Assembly: GCA_025800365.1 (NCBI GenBank)
Contig: JAOXRT010000167.1
Span: forward strand, 1-64,000
From: Cellvibrionaceae bacterium
Lineage (GTDB): Bacteria > Pseudomonadota > Gammaproteobacteria > Pseudomonadales > Cellvibrionaceae
Length of the DNA stretch: 64,000 nt
Direction: 5' to 3'
Shown here one piece after another: positions 36,913-46,396 of the stretch; position 1 is the stretch's first letter; each line of letters begins with the position of its first letter. Made by a program: the position numbers and the translations under genes. The notes under the pieces are model-generated. The model was given only the letters and a program-made list of their open reading frames with translations, was not told the origin of the DNA and ran no database searches.

Positions 36913-38616
36913 ATGAGCGAAACGAGCAAACCGCTGAACTTTTTAGAGCAGATTATTAGCCAAGATCTTGAGGCCGGCAAACATCAAACTGTGACGACAA
37001 GATTCCCGCCAGAGCCTAATGGTTATCTGCACATTGGTCATGCCAAGTCGATCTGTTTGAATTTTGGCCTGGCTGAACGCTTTGGTGGTCGTTGTAACTT
37101 GCGTTTTGATGACACCAACCCGGCAAAAGAAGACCAGGAGTACGTTGAGTCAATTGTCCGCGACGTTGAGTGGCTGGGCTTCAAATGGGATGGTGACATC
37201 CGCTATGCCTCTAGTTACTTCGAGCAGTTCTATCAGTGGGCTTTACACTTAATTCAAGAAGGCAAGGCCTATGTTTGCCATTTGGATGCCGAGCAAACCA
37301 AAGAATATCGTGGTTGGGCAACCAAGCCGGGTAAAGACAGCCCTTATCGTGATCGTAGCGTTGAAGAGAACTTGGCTGAGTTCGAGAAAATGCGCGCAGG
37401 TGAGTATGAAGAGGGTGCTTGTGTCTTGCGAGCCAAGATAGATATGGCCAGCCCAAATATGAATATGCGTGACCCTATGTTGTATCGTATTCGTAAGCAG
37501 AGTCATCACCAGACTGGCGATAAGTGGTGCATATACCCAACGTACGACTTTGCCCATGGCCAGGAAGATGCGATTGAAGGGATTAGCCATTCGATCTGTA
37601 CTTTGGAGTTCGCTGATCATCGCCCATTGTATGAGTGGTTTATCGAAAACTTGCCGGTACCTAGTCAGCCTAAACAATATGAGTTTGCGCGCCTTGAGTT
37701 GAACTATACCGTTACCTCGAAGCGCAAGCTGAAGCAGCTGGTGGACGAAGGCTTTGTCGATGGTTGGGATGATCCTCGCATGCCAACCATATCAGGTTTG
37801 CGTCGTCGCGGTGTCAGCCCTGCAGCGGTTCGTCATTTTTGCGATCTGATTGGGGTAACCAAATCGGCCAGTACAATCGATGTGGCAACCTTAGAGCATG
37901 CTATTCGTGATGATCTAAACAATGTTGCCCCTAGAGCGATGTGTGTACTTGATCCCTTGCTGATCACGGTAACTAATTTTGATGAAGTAGCGAATGATGG
38001 TCATGAGCTAGTTGATGGTGTGGCGCAAATGCTACAACCGGTACACCCTAACGAAGAAAGTCGCGGTGAGCGCCGTTTGCCATTTACGCAAACTCTGTAT
38101 ATTGACCGCGCTGATTTTAATGAAGATAACAGCCTGTCTCGTAAAAAGTTTAAACGACTTGTAGCCGGTGAGTATGTTCGTTTGCGTGGCAGCTATGTCA
38201 TCAAAGCGGAAGAGATTATCAAAGACGAAGCTGGTGAAATCACCGAATTGAAAGTTTCATTGCTGCCCGGAACGGTTGGTAATAATCCTCCAGAAGGCAT
38301 TCGACCACGCGGTGTGATTCATTGGGTATCGGCAAGTCATAATGTGGATTGTGAAGTTCGACTTTACGATCGCTTGTTTAATGACGAAGCGCCTGATGCG
38401 GGAGATAAAAACTTTTTAGATTTTATTAACCCAGATAGCCTGAGCATTATTTCAGGTGCAAAGGCTGAGCTGTCTCTGACAAATGCTGAGCCAGAGCAGG
38501 CTTATCAGTTTGAACGCGAAGGTTACTTCTGTTTGGACGCCAAACACAGTGAAGCCGATAAGCCGGTTTTCAATCGCACCATAGGCCTAAAAGACAACTG
38601 GGCAAACAAGGTATAG
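36913..38616 (+). CDS. glnS: Glutaminyl-tRNA synthetase
   Basis: Charges tRNA-Gln with glutamine. The 567-aa class I enzyme has the HIGH motif in [15 protein letters not shown] and the KMSKS-type loop in VTSKRKL; the catalytic core continues with [10 protein letters not shown], and the C-terminal anticodon-binding beta barrels (about residues 340-565) include the final [12 protein letters not shown], typical of GlnRS. The length is close to E. coli GlnRS. It is followed by cysS; the gap is 84 bases when cysS starts at 38701. Presence of GlnRS means no need for Glu-tRNA-Gln amidation. Confidence 0.97.
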   Translation: MSETSKPLNFLEQIISQDLEAGKHQTVTTRFPPEPNGYLHIGHAKSICLNFGLAERFGGRCNLRFDDTNPAKEDQEYVESIVRDVEWLGFKWDGDIRYASSYFEQFYQWALHLIQEGKAYVCHLDAEQTKEYRGWATKPGKDSPYRDRSVEENLAEFEKMRAGEYEEGACVLRAKIDMASPNMNMRDPMLYRIRKQSHHQTGDKWCIYPTYDFAHGQEDAIEGISHSICTLEFADHRPLYEWFIENLPVPSQPKQYEFARLELNYTVTSKRKLKQLVDEGFVDGWDDPRMPTISGLRRRGVSPAAVRHFCDLIGVTKSASTIDVATLEHAIRDDLNNVAPRAMCVLDPLLITVTNFDEVANDGHELVDGVAQMLQPVHPNEESRGERRLPFTQTLYIDRADFNEDNSLSRKKFKRLVAGEYVRLRGSYVIKAEEIIKDEAGEITELKVSLLPGTVGNNPPEGIRPRGVIHWVSASHNVDCEVRLYDRLFNDEAPDAGDKNFLDFINPDSLSIISGAKAELSLTNAEPEQAYQFEREGYFCLDAKHSEADKPVFNRTIGLKDNWANKV

Positions 38617-38700
38617 AAATTCGATTTTTTGCGCGTCACTTATAGTTGCCAGACGCTAGATGCAACTTTTGCGCAGGAGATCAAAAATAGAGTTAAGTTT

Positions 38701-40086
38701 ATGCAACTGTACAACACCAAGAAACGAGAAAAAGAAGAGTTTAAACCAATCGACCCTGAGCATATTCGTATGTATGTCTGCGGGCCGACCGTTTATAACT
38801 ATGTTCATATTGGTAATGCGCGTCCGGCTGTTGTTTTTGACACACTTTATCGTGTATTGAAGTATGCCTATCCAAAGGTTAGCTATGCTCGCAATATTAC
38901 GGATATTGACGACAAAATTATGCAAGCTGCAAAAGATAATGACGAAACCATCCAGGACGTTTCCGAGCGTTATACCATTGCCTATGCCGAAGATATGGCA
39001 GCGATTAACTGCTTGGTGCCCGACATTATTCCAAAGGCGACAGAGCATTTGCCTGAGATGGTCGAGATGATCGAAAAACTCATCGCAAAAGGGCATGCCT
39101 ATGAATCCGAAAAGCATGTCTTATTTGATGTCCGATCGATGGAAAATTATGGCGAGCTTTCAAATCGAAAGTTGGAAGATATGCTTGATGGTGCCCGTGT
39201 CGAAGTGGCCGACTACAAAAAGTATGCCGGAGACTTTGTACTTTGGAAGCCTTCAGTTGGTGATGAGCCGGGCTGGGAAAGTCCTTGGGGCTTCGGTCGC
39301 CCAGGTTGGCACCTAGAGTGTTCAGCCATGATTAAAAAGCACTTGGGCGAAAGCATTGATATTCATGGCGGTGGTAAAGATCTAATCTTTCCTCACCATG
39401 AAAATGAGATTGCTCAAAGCTGCTGCGCCAACGACGCTGATGAGTATGTGCGCTACTGGATGCACAACGGCTACATCAATATTGATGGCGAGAAGATGTC
39501 TAAATCCTTGGGCAACTTCCGCTTAGTCCGCGATCTGTTGAAAGCTTACCCGGGTGAGGTGTTGCGTTATGCCATTCTTTCGGCACATTACCGCTCGGAT
39601 ATGGATTTTTCTCAGAAGTTGCTGTCGGAATCTAAAGATAACCTCGATTATATCTACGGTGTCTTAAGAGACGAGGCTGATACTTCAAGTGCTGAATGTG
39701 AGCTTCAAAGCTTGCCGGTATTTGCTGCATTGCTGGATGATCTAAATACACGTGAGGCAATAACTCAATTGTTGGCAGTAGCCAAGCGTTTGAAGTTAGC
39801 CGAGGCCAAGGACAAGCCTACTCTAAAAGGCGAGCTTATGGCCATCGCTAAGGTATTAGGTCTGCTCGAACAAGATCCAGAGCAATGGTTCACCCAAGGC
39901 GGCGCTGACGATTTGGCGGCTGAAGTGATCGAGGCATTGATCGAAGAGCGGCTACAAGCACGTGCAGATAAAAACTTTGCGCGCGCTGATGAGATCCGTG
40001 ATCAGCTAAAAGAGCAGGGCGTCCTACTGGATGACTACCGCGCTGATGGCGGCGGCATCGCCACCAAATGGCGCCGAGAAAGCTAG
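38701..40086 (+). CDS. cysS: Cysteinyl-tRNA synthetase
   Basis: Charges tRNA-Cys. The 461-aa class I monomer, the same length as in E. coli, begins [14 protein letters not shown] at 38701. Zinc ligands are C27 (MYVCGPTV), the Cys in WHLECSAM and His/Glu in [11 protein letters not shown]; the HIGH motif is VHIGNARP and the KMSKS loop [11 protein letters not shown]. The C-terminal helical domain includes [10 protein letters not shown] and [16 protein letters not shown]. The frame is open upstream to 38629, but homology favours the internal start although its ribosome site is weak. Confidence 0.96.
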   Translation: MQLYNTKKREKEEFKPIDPEHIRMYVCGPTVYNYVHIGNARPAVVFDTLYRVLKYAYPKVSYARNITDIDDKIMQAAKDNDETIQDVSERYTIAYAEDMAAINCLVPDIIPKATEHLPEMVEMIEKLIAKGHAYESEKHVLFDVRSMENYGELSNRKLEDMLDGARVEVADYKKYAGDFVLWKPSVGDEPGWESPWGFGRPGWHLECSAMIKKHLGESIDIHGGGKDLIFPHHENEIAQSCCANDADEYVRYWMHNGYINIDGEKMSKSLGNFRLVRDLLKAYPGEVLRYAILSAHYRSDMDFSQKLLSESKDNLDYIYGVLRDEADTSSAECELQSLPVFAALLDDLNTREAITQLLAVAKRLKLAEAKDKPTLKGELMAIAKVLGLLEQDPEQWFTQGGADDLAAEVIEALIEERLQARADKNFARADEIRDQLKEQGVLLDDYRADGGGIATKWRRES

Positions 40087-40117
40087 GGTCTAGGTAAGTA
40101 GATTGTAGGGGCGTTGA

Positions 40118-40846
40118 ATGAAGCTATTAGCCTGGGCATTGGTATTGCTTTGTGTATTGAGCTTTTTTCTACGTAATCAATTTGAAAGCAATGTATCGTT
40201 GGATTCACGCTTGCTTAATGAGCCCCTGCAATACGCCGATGAGCACGAACGCAAGCAATTGCCGTTTGAAGATCGCGAGTACTTTGTTGATCGAAAGTAT
40301 CGCTATGAGCTCTATGGCATGGTGGTCTCTTTTCGAGAGCACGATGGCGACCAAATGCTTCATAAAAGCTGGGGCGATCACCTAAATATTGCTGATGTCT
40401 GTGTGGTATGGAGCGATACTGCGCAGTCGCCTTTTCTAAACCAAATTGATTTTTGGAATGGTCAGTTCACCTGCAATGTACGAACCTCGAGTAATGAAGC
40501 TTGGCAAAGCTTTAATATGAATCAGCTTTCCAACAATCATTTAATTAGTGCTGATCCATACATTCGAAAGAAAATTACCGATATTAATATCGGCGATCAA
40601 ATTGTGATTAAAGGCTGGTTATCTGAATATGGCAATGATCAAGGCGCAATTCGAGGTACCAGTATTCGCCGGGATGATACCGGGAATGGCGCCTGTGAAA
40701 CCATTTATGTTGAGCAATTTGAGGTGGTACGCGAGGCAAAACGATTGTGGAACAAGCTGTTTAAGGTGAGCAGTGCTTTGTTGCTGCTGATGCTTGCTTG
40801 GTATTTCTTCAGTCCTTATAAGCCTCGTGCAGAAAAAATCCACTGA
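40118..40846 (+). CDS. Membrane-anchored protein of unknown function
   Basis: A 242-aa protein with a signal-anchor helix (residues about 3-19) and a second helix near the end (about 217-235, SSALLLLMLAWYFF), so the middle, about 195 residues, should be outside the cytosol. The middle part has several Trp/Tyr-rich strands and one pattern that looks conserved, IRGTSIRRDDTGNGACETIYVEQFEVV, in a beta-barrel-like setting (IGDQIVIKGWLSEY). AGGGG lies about 7 bases before the ATG. It sits between cysS and hemB and has no link to either that I can see. I do not recognise a named family. Confidence 0.75.
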   Translation: MKLLAWALVLLCVLSFFLRNQFESNVSLDSRLLNEPLQYADEHERKQLPFEDREYFVDRKYRYELYGMVVSFREHDGDQMLHKSWGDHLNIADVCVVWSDTAQSPFLNQIDFWNGQFTCNVRTSSNEAWQSFNMNQLSNNHLISADPYIRKKITDINIGDQIVIKGWLSEYGNDQGAIRGTSIRRDDTGNGACETIYVEQFEVVREAKRLWNKLFKVSSALLLLMLAWYFFSPYKPRAEKIH

Positions 40847-40942
40847 TTAGTGGGCTTACATAGAGTAATTACTCATCAGCTGGCACTATGTACTTATTTA
40901 ATAATTGTATTGCGTAAAGCTAAACTAATTTAAGAGACAACA

Positions 40943-41919
40943 ATGACAACGACTCCTGATTTTCGTTTTAGAAGGCTACGCCGAACCAAAGTTCTACGAC
41001 AGTTGGTTCGAGAAAATCATTTACGCCCTGAAGATTTTATTTTGCCAATTTTTGTTGAAGAGGGCATTCAGGAGCCGGTTGAAATCGCCAGCATGCCAGG
41101 GGTCAAACGATTCCCTGAAACTCAGTTAGGGGGCGAACTACGTCGTTTATGGCAGCTTGGCGTTAAAGCCGTCATTCTTTTTGGTGTCAGTCAGCATAAA
41201 GATGACTGTGGCAGTGATACGTGGAATGACAAGGGTTTAATGGCTCGTTGCATTAGAACGGCCAAAGCCGCCACGCCAGATATGCTGATCATTAGCGATA
41301 ACTGTTTTGTGAGTATACCGATCATGGTCACTGCGGTGTGGTGCACGATAATGATGTTGATAATGACTCCACGCTAGAGAACCTACAGGCACAAGTAATA
41401 ACCGCCGCGCGTGCCGGTGTCGATATGATTGCGCCTTCAGGAATGATGGATGGCATGATCGCCGCCATTAGAGAGGCTCTGGACAGTGAGGGCTATACCC
41501 ATATTCCAATTATGAGCTACTCGACGAAATTTGCATCGGCGTTTTATGGTCCATTTAGAGATGCGGTTGACAGTAACTTTAAAGGCACTCGCAATACCTA
41601 CCAGATGGACCCTGCCAATGGCCGTGAGGCCTTAGCCGAATCCTTGCAGGATGAAGGTGAGGGTGCCGATATTTTGATGGTTAAGCCCGGCATGGCCTAC
41701 CTCGATGTTATTCGTGAGATACGCGACAGCAGTAATCAACCCTTGGCGGTATACCATGTGAGTGGTGAATACGCCATGATTAAGGCGGCGGCTGCCGCTG
41801 GCGTTATCGATGAGAAGTCTATTGTTCTTGAAAGTATGATTGCTTTTAAGCGTGCAGGTTGCGATTTAATTTTGACCTACTATGCCGAAGACATCATTAA
41901 CTGGCTTAAAGACGAATAA
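40943..41919 (+). pseudogene. hemB: Porphobilinogen synthase, interrupted by a one-base frameshift
   Basis: HemB joins two 5-aminolevulinate molecules into porphobilinogen in heme synthesis. Residues 1-122 are in one frame (RFRRLRRTKVLRQLVREN, LFGVSQHKDDCGSDTW) and the rest is in the -1 frame ([31 protein letters not shown], the two active lysines in [11 protein letters not shown] and [12 protein letters not shown]). The break is at a TTTT run (41305-41308) inside the zinc motif [13 protein letters not shown]; a fifth T would restore a complete enzyme of about 325 aa. Both halves are otherwise intact, so a sequencing indel, a recent mutation or -1 slippage are all possible. Confidence 0.9.
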
Positions 41920-41934
41920 CGGTACGTTTTATAT

Positions 41935-42159
41935 ATGTTGAAAAATCTCACCTTTATTCTGCTTGGGCTTAGTGTGTTGTTATTATCGCTTGCTGCGCTC
42001 GTTGGCCCAGAAGAGCTTGCGCTTTTTTTAGACAGCGAAGAATCGGTTCAAGCAGCGCAGAATACAAGTGCATCGCAATGGTGTGCTGATATGGAAAACA
42101 AACCCAACAAACAGTGGCAAGAAGGTGATTTCCAGCGCTTTGCCGAAGAGTGTTTGTAA
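41935..42159 (+). CDS. DUF3012-like small secreted or membrane protein
   Basis: A 74-aa protein with an N-terminal hydrophobic segment (residues about 5-25) and a short C-terminal domain, SQWCADMENKPNKQWQEGDFQRFAEECL. The spacing of W-C, the KP-x-x-x-W and the final Cys resembles DUF3012, a family of small lipoprotein-like proteins of unknown role. The hydrophobic part lacks a clear lipobox, so it may be an anchor. It is 15 bases after hemB and 33 before the cation channel, so they may be one operon. Confidence 0.68.
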   Translation: MLKNLTFILLGLSVLLLSLAALVGPEELALFLDSEESVQAAQNTSASQWCADMENKPNKQWQEGDFQRFAEECL

Positions 42160-42192
42160 GATCAATCGATAGCTAGATAAAGTAGAAGTGAT

Positions 42193-43008
42193 ATGGTGAA
42201 CAAAGCAACTGTTGAAGACAATGTTTTTACTCGCTTAATGGCCAATAAGGCTTTTGAGATGTTTGTTGTCTCGGTCATTATTTTGTCCGCCCTAGTTGTC
42301 GGTGCAAAAACCTATGCTGTCCCTCCAGCTGCTCTCAAGGTGTTGGCGGTTTTGGATTGGGTGATCACTTTTATCTTTTTGATCGAAATTAGCATTCGTT
42401 TTATCGCTGAACCCAATAAAAAACGCTTTTTCCATAAAGCGTGGAATGTTTTTGATACCTTGATCGTTGTGGTGAGTTTGATACCTATTGAGAACGGAGA
42501 GATGGCCTTGCTGGGTCGATTGATTCGGATCTTTAGGGTGTTAAGGATGGTTTCTATCATTCCCGAGCTGCGAATGCTCCTTAACTCGCTGGTTAAGGCT
42601 TTGCCGCAGTTGGGCTATGTCATGCTTTTGATGTTTATTATTTTTTACATCTACGCGGCCATTGGGAGCACCTTATTCCACGAGATAAACCCTGAGCTCT
42701 GGGGTGATATCAGTATCGCGCTATTGACCTTGTTCCGGGTGATGACCTTTGAAGATTGGACCGATGTCATGTATGAAACCATGGCGGTCTACAAGCTGAG
42801 TTGGATCTTCTATCTAACCTTTATTTTCTTTACGGCCTTTGCTTTCTTAAACATGATCATTGGTATTGTAGTGAATGTCTTGGAAGAAGAGCACAACCGT
42901 GAGCGCCAAGAGGCCGCCGAAGCCAGTGGTGAGCCAACGATGTTTGATTTGCAAGATCAGTTAAAAGAGATTCAAGAGCAGTTGGCGCAGTTAAAACAAA
43001 CTAAATAA
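42193..43008 (+). CDS. Voltage-gated-type cation channel (bacterial NaV-like)
   Basis: A 271-aa six-helix ion channel subunit. Helices S1-S4 span residues about 20-130; S4 has regularly spaced arginines (LGRLIRIFRVLRMVSIIPELRML). The pore lies between S5 (about 145-165) and S6 (about 205-230), with the filter TFEDWTD at residues 185-191, unlike the TLESWS of NaChBac. The C-terminus (EEEHNRERQEAAEAS ... LKEIQEQLAQLKQ) is the coiled coil by which four subunits assemble. The extra acidic residues in the filter might change Na/Ca choice. It lies 33 bases after the DUF3012-like gene. Confidence 0.9.
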   Translation: MVNKATVEDNVFTRLMANKAFEMFVVSVIILSALVVGAKTYAVPPAALKVLAVLDWVITFIFLIEISIRFIAEPNKKRFFHKAWNVFDTLIVVVSLIPIENGEMALLGRLIRIFRVLRMVSIIPELRMLLNSLVKALPQLGYVMLLMFIIFYIYAAIGSTLFHEINPELWGDISIALLTLFRVMTFEDWTDVMYETMAVYKLSWIFYLTFIFFTAFAFLNMIIGIVVNVLEEEHNRERQEAAEASGEPTMFDLQDQLKEIQEQLAQLKQTK

Positions 43009-43087
43009 AGTCACGACGATTACCGACCAATTAGCTGGCCACATTAGCAATATGCTTAAGTGGCCACGGCTTAATGAAAAAACAATC

Positions 43088-43222
43088 TTAACGCTGCAAG
43101 TCGTCTAAAGTGCCTATTCTACGGCGCATGCAGCGCAATTCCTTGCTGTGGCAATCGCTGTAATCGATTGTATACATTCTAGCCACGCATTCTTGGCTAC
43201 ACTTCTTTAAAGCTTGAACCAT
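43088..43222 (-). CDS. Candidate 44-aa cysteine-rich small protein
   Basis: A short leftward frame in the gap between the channel and the protease genes. The product MVQALKKCSQECVARMYTID... has four cysteines in a CX3C and CX6C layout (C8, C12, C24, C31) and ends RRRIGTLDDLQR. The spacing could bind a metal or form two disulfides. No strong ribosome site is seen before the ATG, and it lies opposite the leader of the protease gene, so chance cannot be excluded. Confidence 0.3.
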   Translation of the reverse strand: MVQALKKCSQECVARMYTIDYSDCHSKELRCMRRRIGTLDDLQR

Positions 43223-43259
43223 TTTGTTCAGTTTTTTAGCGCAAGCAAGGAGCCTCGCC

Positions 43260-44087
43260 ATGCATCATAAGCTGCAGATGTCGGTATGTCTGACCATAGT
43301 CTTGCTAGTCATTTGCGGGCAGCTTATTGCTGAGCAATCCTCTCGCACCACCAGTATTCCCCATCATTTGCTGCCAGACCATCAGCTTAATAACTCCGAA
43401 GCAATCACCTTAGACGAGCAGGGTTTACACCTGAATTATCCCAAGCAGCGCCAGCAAGTAAACTCTAAGCTGTGGCCGTGGCGTGCAATTGGGCAAGTGA
43501 ATGTTGCGGCTTCCCATTATTGCAGTGGAGTATTGATAGCCAAAGACAAAGTACTCACTGTAGCTCATTGTCTTTGGGATGCTTATAACAAAGATTGGTA
43601 TGGTCCATCGGAAATTCATTTTGTAGCGGCCTATGCGCGTGGGGACTATTTAGCCTATAGCCGGATTGAGTCGTTTCAAGCGGCTGGGAAGTTCAATGCA
43701 AAAGGCGAAATAGATCTGGACTCTGTTCATACCGATTGGGCCATCCTGCATCTGCGGCAAGATATAGGGCTTGAGGTAGGTTTTTTAGATCTGTCTCGGG
43801 AGCACTCTGTTACCGCTGGTGATGTCATTAGCCTGGCGGGCTACCGTCGTGATCGCCCTGAAGTATTAACGGCCCAACTTAACTGCAAGTTGCTGGCTTG
43901 GAATAAAGATGGCTCTGCATTTGACCATAGTTGCGAGATTATTCAGGGCGACTCTGGTGGACCAATTTTGCGACGCCGGAACGGTGAGTGGCAGGTGTTG
44001 GGTATTCAATCACTTGAAGCTAAAACGGAAGTGCGACGCTGGGGAGTGGCGGTGGCCAGCAGGGCGGTTAAATCTGCTAGCCGCTAG
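43260..44087 (+). CDS. Secreted trypsin-like serine protease
   Basis: A 275-aa S1-family protease with an N-terminal signal peptide or anchor (VCLTIVLLVICGQLIA). The catalytic triad is H103 (LTVAHC), D159 (HTDWAILHL) and S232 (QGDSGGP). The cysteines in HYCSGVLI and VAHC pair as in trypsin. AAGGAG is 7 bases before the ATG at 43260; a start 36 bases upstream lacks a site. The propeptide-like stretch before WPWRAIGQVN suggests activation outside the cytosol. There is no PDZ domain, so it is not DegP-like. Target unknown. Confidence 0.9.
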   Translation: MHHKLQMSVCLTIVLLVICGQLIAEQSSRTTSIPHHLLPDHQLNNSEAITLDEQGLHLNYPKQRQQVNSKLWPWRAIGQVNVAASHYCSGVLIAKDKVLTVAHCLWDAYNKDWYGPSEIHFVAAYARGDYLAYSRIESFQAAGKFNAKGEIDLDSVHTDWAILHLRQDIGLEVGFLDLSREHSVTAGDVISLAGYRRDRPEVLTAQLNCKLLAWNKDGSAFDHSCEIIQGDSGGPILRRRNGEWQVLGIQSLEAKTEVRRWGVAVASRAVKSASR

Positions 44088-44196
44088 TTACTAATCTTAA
44101 TATTCAGCTATCAATCAACAATCAACAATCATCAAGTGCCAAGTATCTCGCAGCAACCGCCAAGCACTAAACAAATACTCAAGGTCGGGCAAGTAG

Positions 44197-45129
44197 TTAG
44201 TTCTTGTGGTTGCCGCGCTGCGGAGCTCTTGCTTTTCGGCGAGCTTCTTTTTGAGCTTCTTTCTCTGCTTTTTTACGTTCAACCTCGACCAGTTCTTTAG
44301 CGATCATATCTGGTGTTTCCAGAGTGATCTCTCCGATGACCCCACCACGAAGATCTTTGATAAGCAGTTCAGAAACCTTATGAAGGTCTGCACGGCCGCC
44401 AGCTCTAACACAAGCTCGACGCTTTGCAATTGCCTCTAGGTTTTCGATCTCGCTTTCAAAAACCTCTTCCAATTGATAGCGCTCTTGTAGTTGTTCGGGG
44501 TAGTGGCGCTGAAGAAAGCCGATCGCATAAAAAGCGATGTCTTCATATTCCATAGCCGTATCTTTAATGGCGCCAGATACGCCAAGTCGATAAGCGCTGT
44601 GCTCATTTTCAACCTTAGGCCAGAGCATTCCTGGGGTATCCCATAACATAATGCCATTACGTAGGTTGATTTTTTGCTGCCCCTTGGTGACAGCAGGTTC
44701 ATTACCCACCTTGGCGATGGAACGCCCAGCTAGGGTGTTTATCAAGGTAGACTTACCGACATTGGGTATGCCTAAGATCATCGCATTGATGGTTTTAAAC
44801 TGATTACTATCCGGTAATAGTTTACGGCATAGATCGGGCAAGATTTTAGCTTTCGAGTTGTGATCATTACTTACTAGAAGTGTTTTAACACCAGCCTCTT
44901 GCTCGAAGTGTTGCTGCCACAACTCCGTCATTTTGGTGTCGGCCAGATCGGTTTTGGTCAGCACTTTGATATTAGGTTTATTGCCACGAAGCTCGGCAAT
45001 CATTGGGTTTTGGCTGGAATAGGGCAGGCGCGCATCCAAAACCTCAATATACAAATCAATTTGCGAGGCCGCTTCACGAACTTGCTTCTGGGCCTTGTGC
45101 ATATGCCCTGGGTACCACTGAATGGCCAT
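44197..45129 (-). CDS. Ribosome biogenesis GTPase YlqF/RbgA
   Basis: A 310-aa circularly permuted GTPase for late 50S ribosome assembly. The G motifs come in permuted order: TKTD (G4) first, then GIPNVGKSTLIN (G1) and DTPGML (G3). It starts MAIQWYPGHMHKAQ at 45129, the usual family start. The C-terminal helical part ends in a basic tail (KAEKEAQKEARRKARAPQRG), longer than in B. subtilis RbgA and probably an RNA contact. It follows the lipoprotein gene on the same strand with a 25-base gap. Confidence 0.94.
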   Translation of the reverse strand: MAIQWYPGHMHKAQKQVREAASQIDLYIEVLDARLPYSSQNPMIAELRGNKPNIKVLTKTDLADTKMTELWQQHFEQEAGVKTLLVSNDHNSKAKILPDLCRKLLPDSNQFKTINAMILGIPNVGKSTLINTLAGRSIAKVGNEPAVTKGQQKINLRNGIMLWDTPGMLWPKVENEHSAYRLGVSGAIKDTAMEYEDIAFYAIGFLQRHYPEQLQERYQLEEVFESEIENLEAIAKRRACVRAGGRADLHKVSELLIKDLRGGVIGEITLETPDMIAKELVEVERKKAEKEAQKEARRKARAPQRGNHKN

Positions 45130-45154
45130 CGTTAAAATCCTATGCAGTTTGTAC

Positions 45155-45862
45155 TTATTGCTGGTTGGCCACTTTAAAGCTGGGATCATTTAGCAGTGGT
45201 TGACTTAATTTATGAAATTGGCGAGGGGCTATATACTGCAAAACCTCTTTGCCATTTTCACTTAGCGCGATATCTAGGCCCTTTTGGGGGTAGAGGTAAT
45301 GGGTCAGTTCCTCTGAGTGCAGCTGGGTTTCGGGAGTGCCAAAGCGATTGTTGATGATGCCGTCATCAAGATTAATCGCCGGGATAAAGCTAATTCCTGC
45401 GATACTGGCTTGTTGGGCAAGCTGCCAATCACTGTCTGTCGGTAGCAGCTTGCGTGCGCCACTGGCCATATAATCGCCATGCTCAAGGTTTTGAATCATC
45501 TGTTGTAGCTGGCTTGCGGGTATATCGACCAATAAAATCAACTTGCCTTGCAGTGGCCCCGCCTTGTAATGGCTGATGTAGCTTTCAAGGCTGGCATTAT
45601 TTTGTTGGTCGATGACGATAGCGCTCTCACTGTCCTTGCCAATGATTTCTAAGGCTTCAGCAAGGGTAGTTTGACCGAGCCTAAGCCCAAAGACTTCACT
45701 ACTGCCATCTTCAAATTGCTCTATCTGCCAAGGAAGCCCTTTAACAATACGCTCTGGAGGGCTGTCAGGGGCTGGACCGCAGGCACTTAGCATTAGGCAA
45801 AGCAGGCTTGAGGCCCCCGCTGCCAATAGCCTTTTTCTGTCAAATTTCGCCAAAATATTCAT
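45155..45862 (-). CDS. Putative lipoprotein of unknown function
   Basis: A 235-aa protein starting at 45862. The signal is typical of lipoproteins: basic end (MNILAKFDRKRLL), hydrophobic core and the lipobox LSAC, giving a lipid-bearing Cys before GPAPDSPPER. The mature part contains EVFGLRLGQTTLAEALEIIG, which looks like a conserved beta-strand start, then LILLVDIPASQLQQMI and a C-terminal LSENGKEVLQYI. No named domain is recognised. The frame continues upstream to 46036, overlapping the divergent thioesterase gene, but that part has no coding character. Probably co-transcribed with rbgA. Confidence 0.83.
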   Translation of the reverse strand: MNILAKFDRKRLLAAGASSLLCLMLSACGPAPDSPPERIVKGLPWQIEQFEDGSSEVFGLRLGQTTLAEALEIIGKDSESAIVIDQQNNASLESYISHYKAGPLQGKLILLVDIPASQLQQMIQNLEHGDYMASGARKLLPTDSDWQLAQQASIAGISFIPAINLDDGIINNRFGTPETQLHSEELTHYLYPQKGLDIALSENGKEVLQYIAPRQFHKLSQPLLNDPSFKVANQQ

Positions 45863-45982
45863 GCTAAAATCGCCTATAACTAGCCGTCTACAAAGGCTCC
45901 AGTATAACAAAGAGCGATAAAGGTAAAAACCAAACTTGCCGCAAAGACGTCTACTCACGCTAAGCAATAATAAGGATAAGCA

Positions 45983-46396
45983 ATGCTGGTAGAACACTTT
46001 ATGCCTCGCTTTTGCGAGACCGATGCCCTGGGGCATATTAATAATGTCAGCTACAGTGCCTGGGTTGAGCAGAGCCGAACCAGTTTGCTGATGGGCGATC
46101 GTGCCGTAGAGCTACCGGTCGGCTTCAATTTCGTCTTGGCAAACGTCAATATGGATTTTATGGCTGAAGGTTATTTCGGACACCAGGTAAGCAATCACAG
46201 CTGGATTGATAAAGTCGGTAATAGCTCATTGCAGATTCGTACGGACATTTTCCAACAAGATCGCCAACTGCTTAAGGCAAGTTCAACATTGGTGTACTTC
46301 GATTTAAAGAATAAGCACACCTGTCCAATGCCTGCAGAGTTCATAGAAAAAATTACCGAAGCGATTAAACAAAACAATGACAGAGGTGCAGTTTGA
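45983..46396 (+). CDS. Acyl-CoA thioesterase, 4HBT hot-dog fold
   Basis: A 137-aa hot-dog thioesterase of the YbgC/FadM type. RFCETDALGHINNVSYSAWVEQSR contains the catalytic Asp and the start of the long helix, a hallmark of 4-hydroxybenzoyl-CoA-type thioesterases. It should hydrolyse acyl-CoA thioesters. Its stop overlaps the ATG of the MDR reductase gene by one base, so they are coupled and may act on the same acyl-CoA. Divergent from the lipoprotein gene. Confidence 0.9.
   Translation: MLVEHFMPRFCETDALGHINNVSYSAWVEQSRTSLLMGDRAVELPVGFNFVLANVNMDFMAEGYFGHQVSNHSWIDKVGNSSLQIRTDIFQQDRQLLKASSTLVYFDLKNKHTCPMPAEFIEKITEAIKQNNDRGAV

Noticed and set aside
45863..46036. N-terminal extension of the lipoprotein gene to 46036
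   Set aside because: It would overlap the divergent thioesterase start and remove the lipoprotein signal from the N-terminus.
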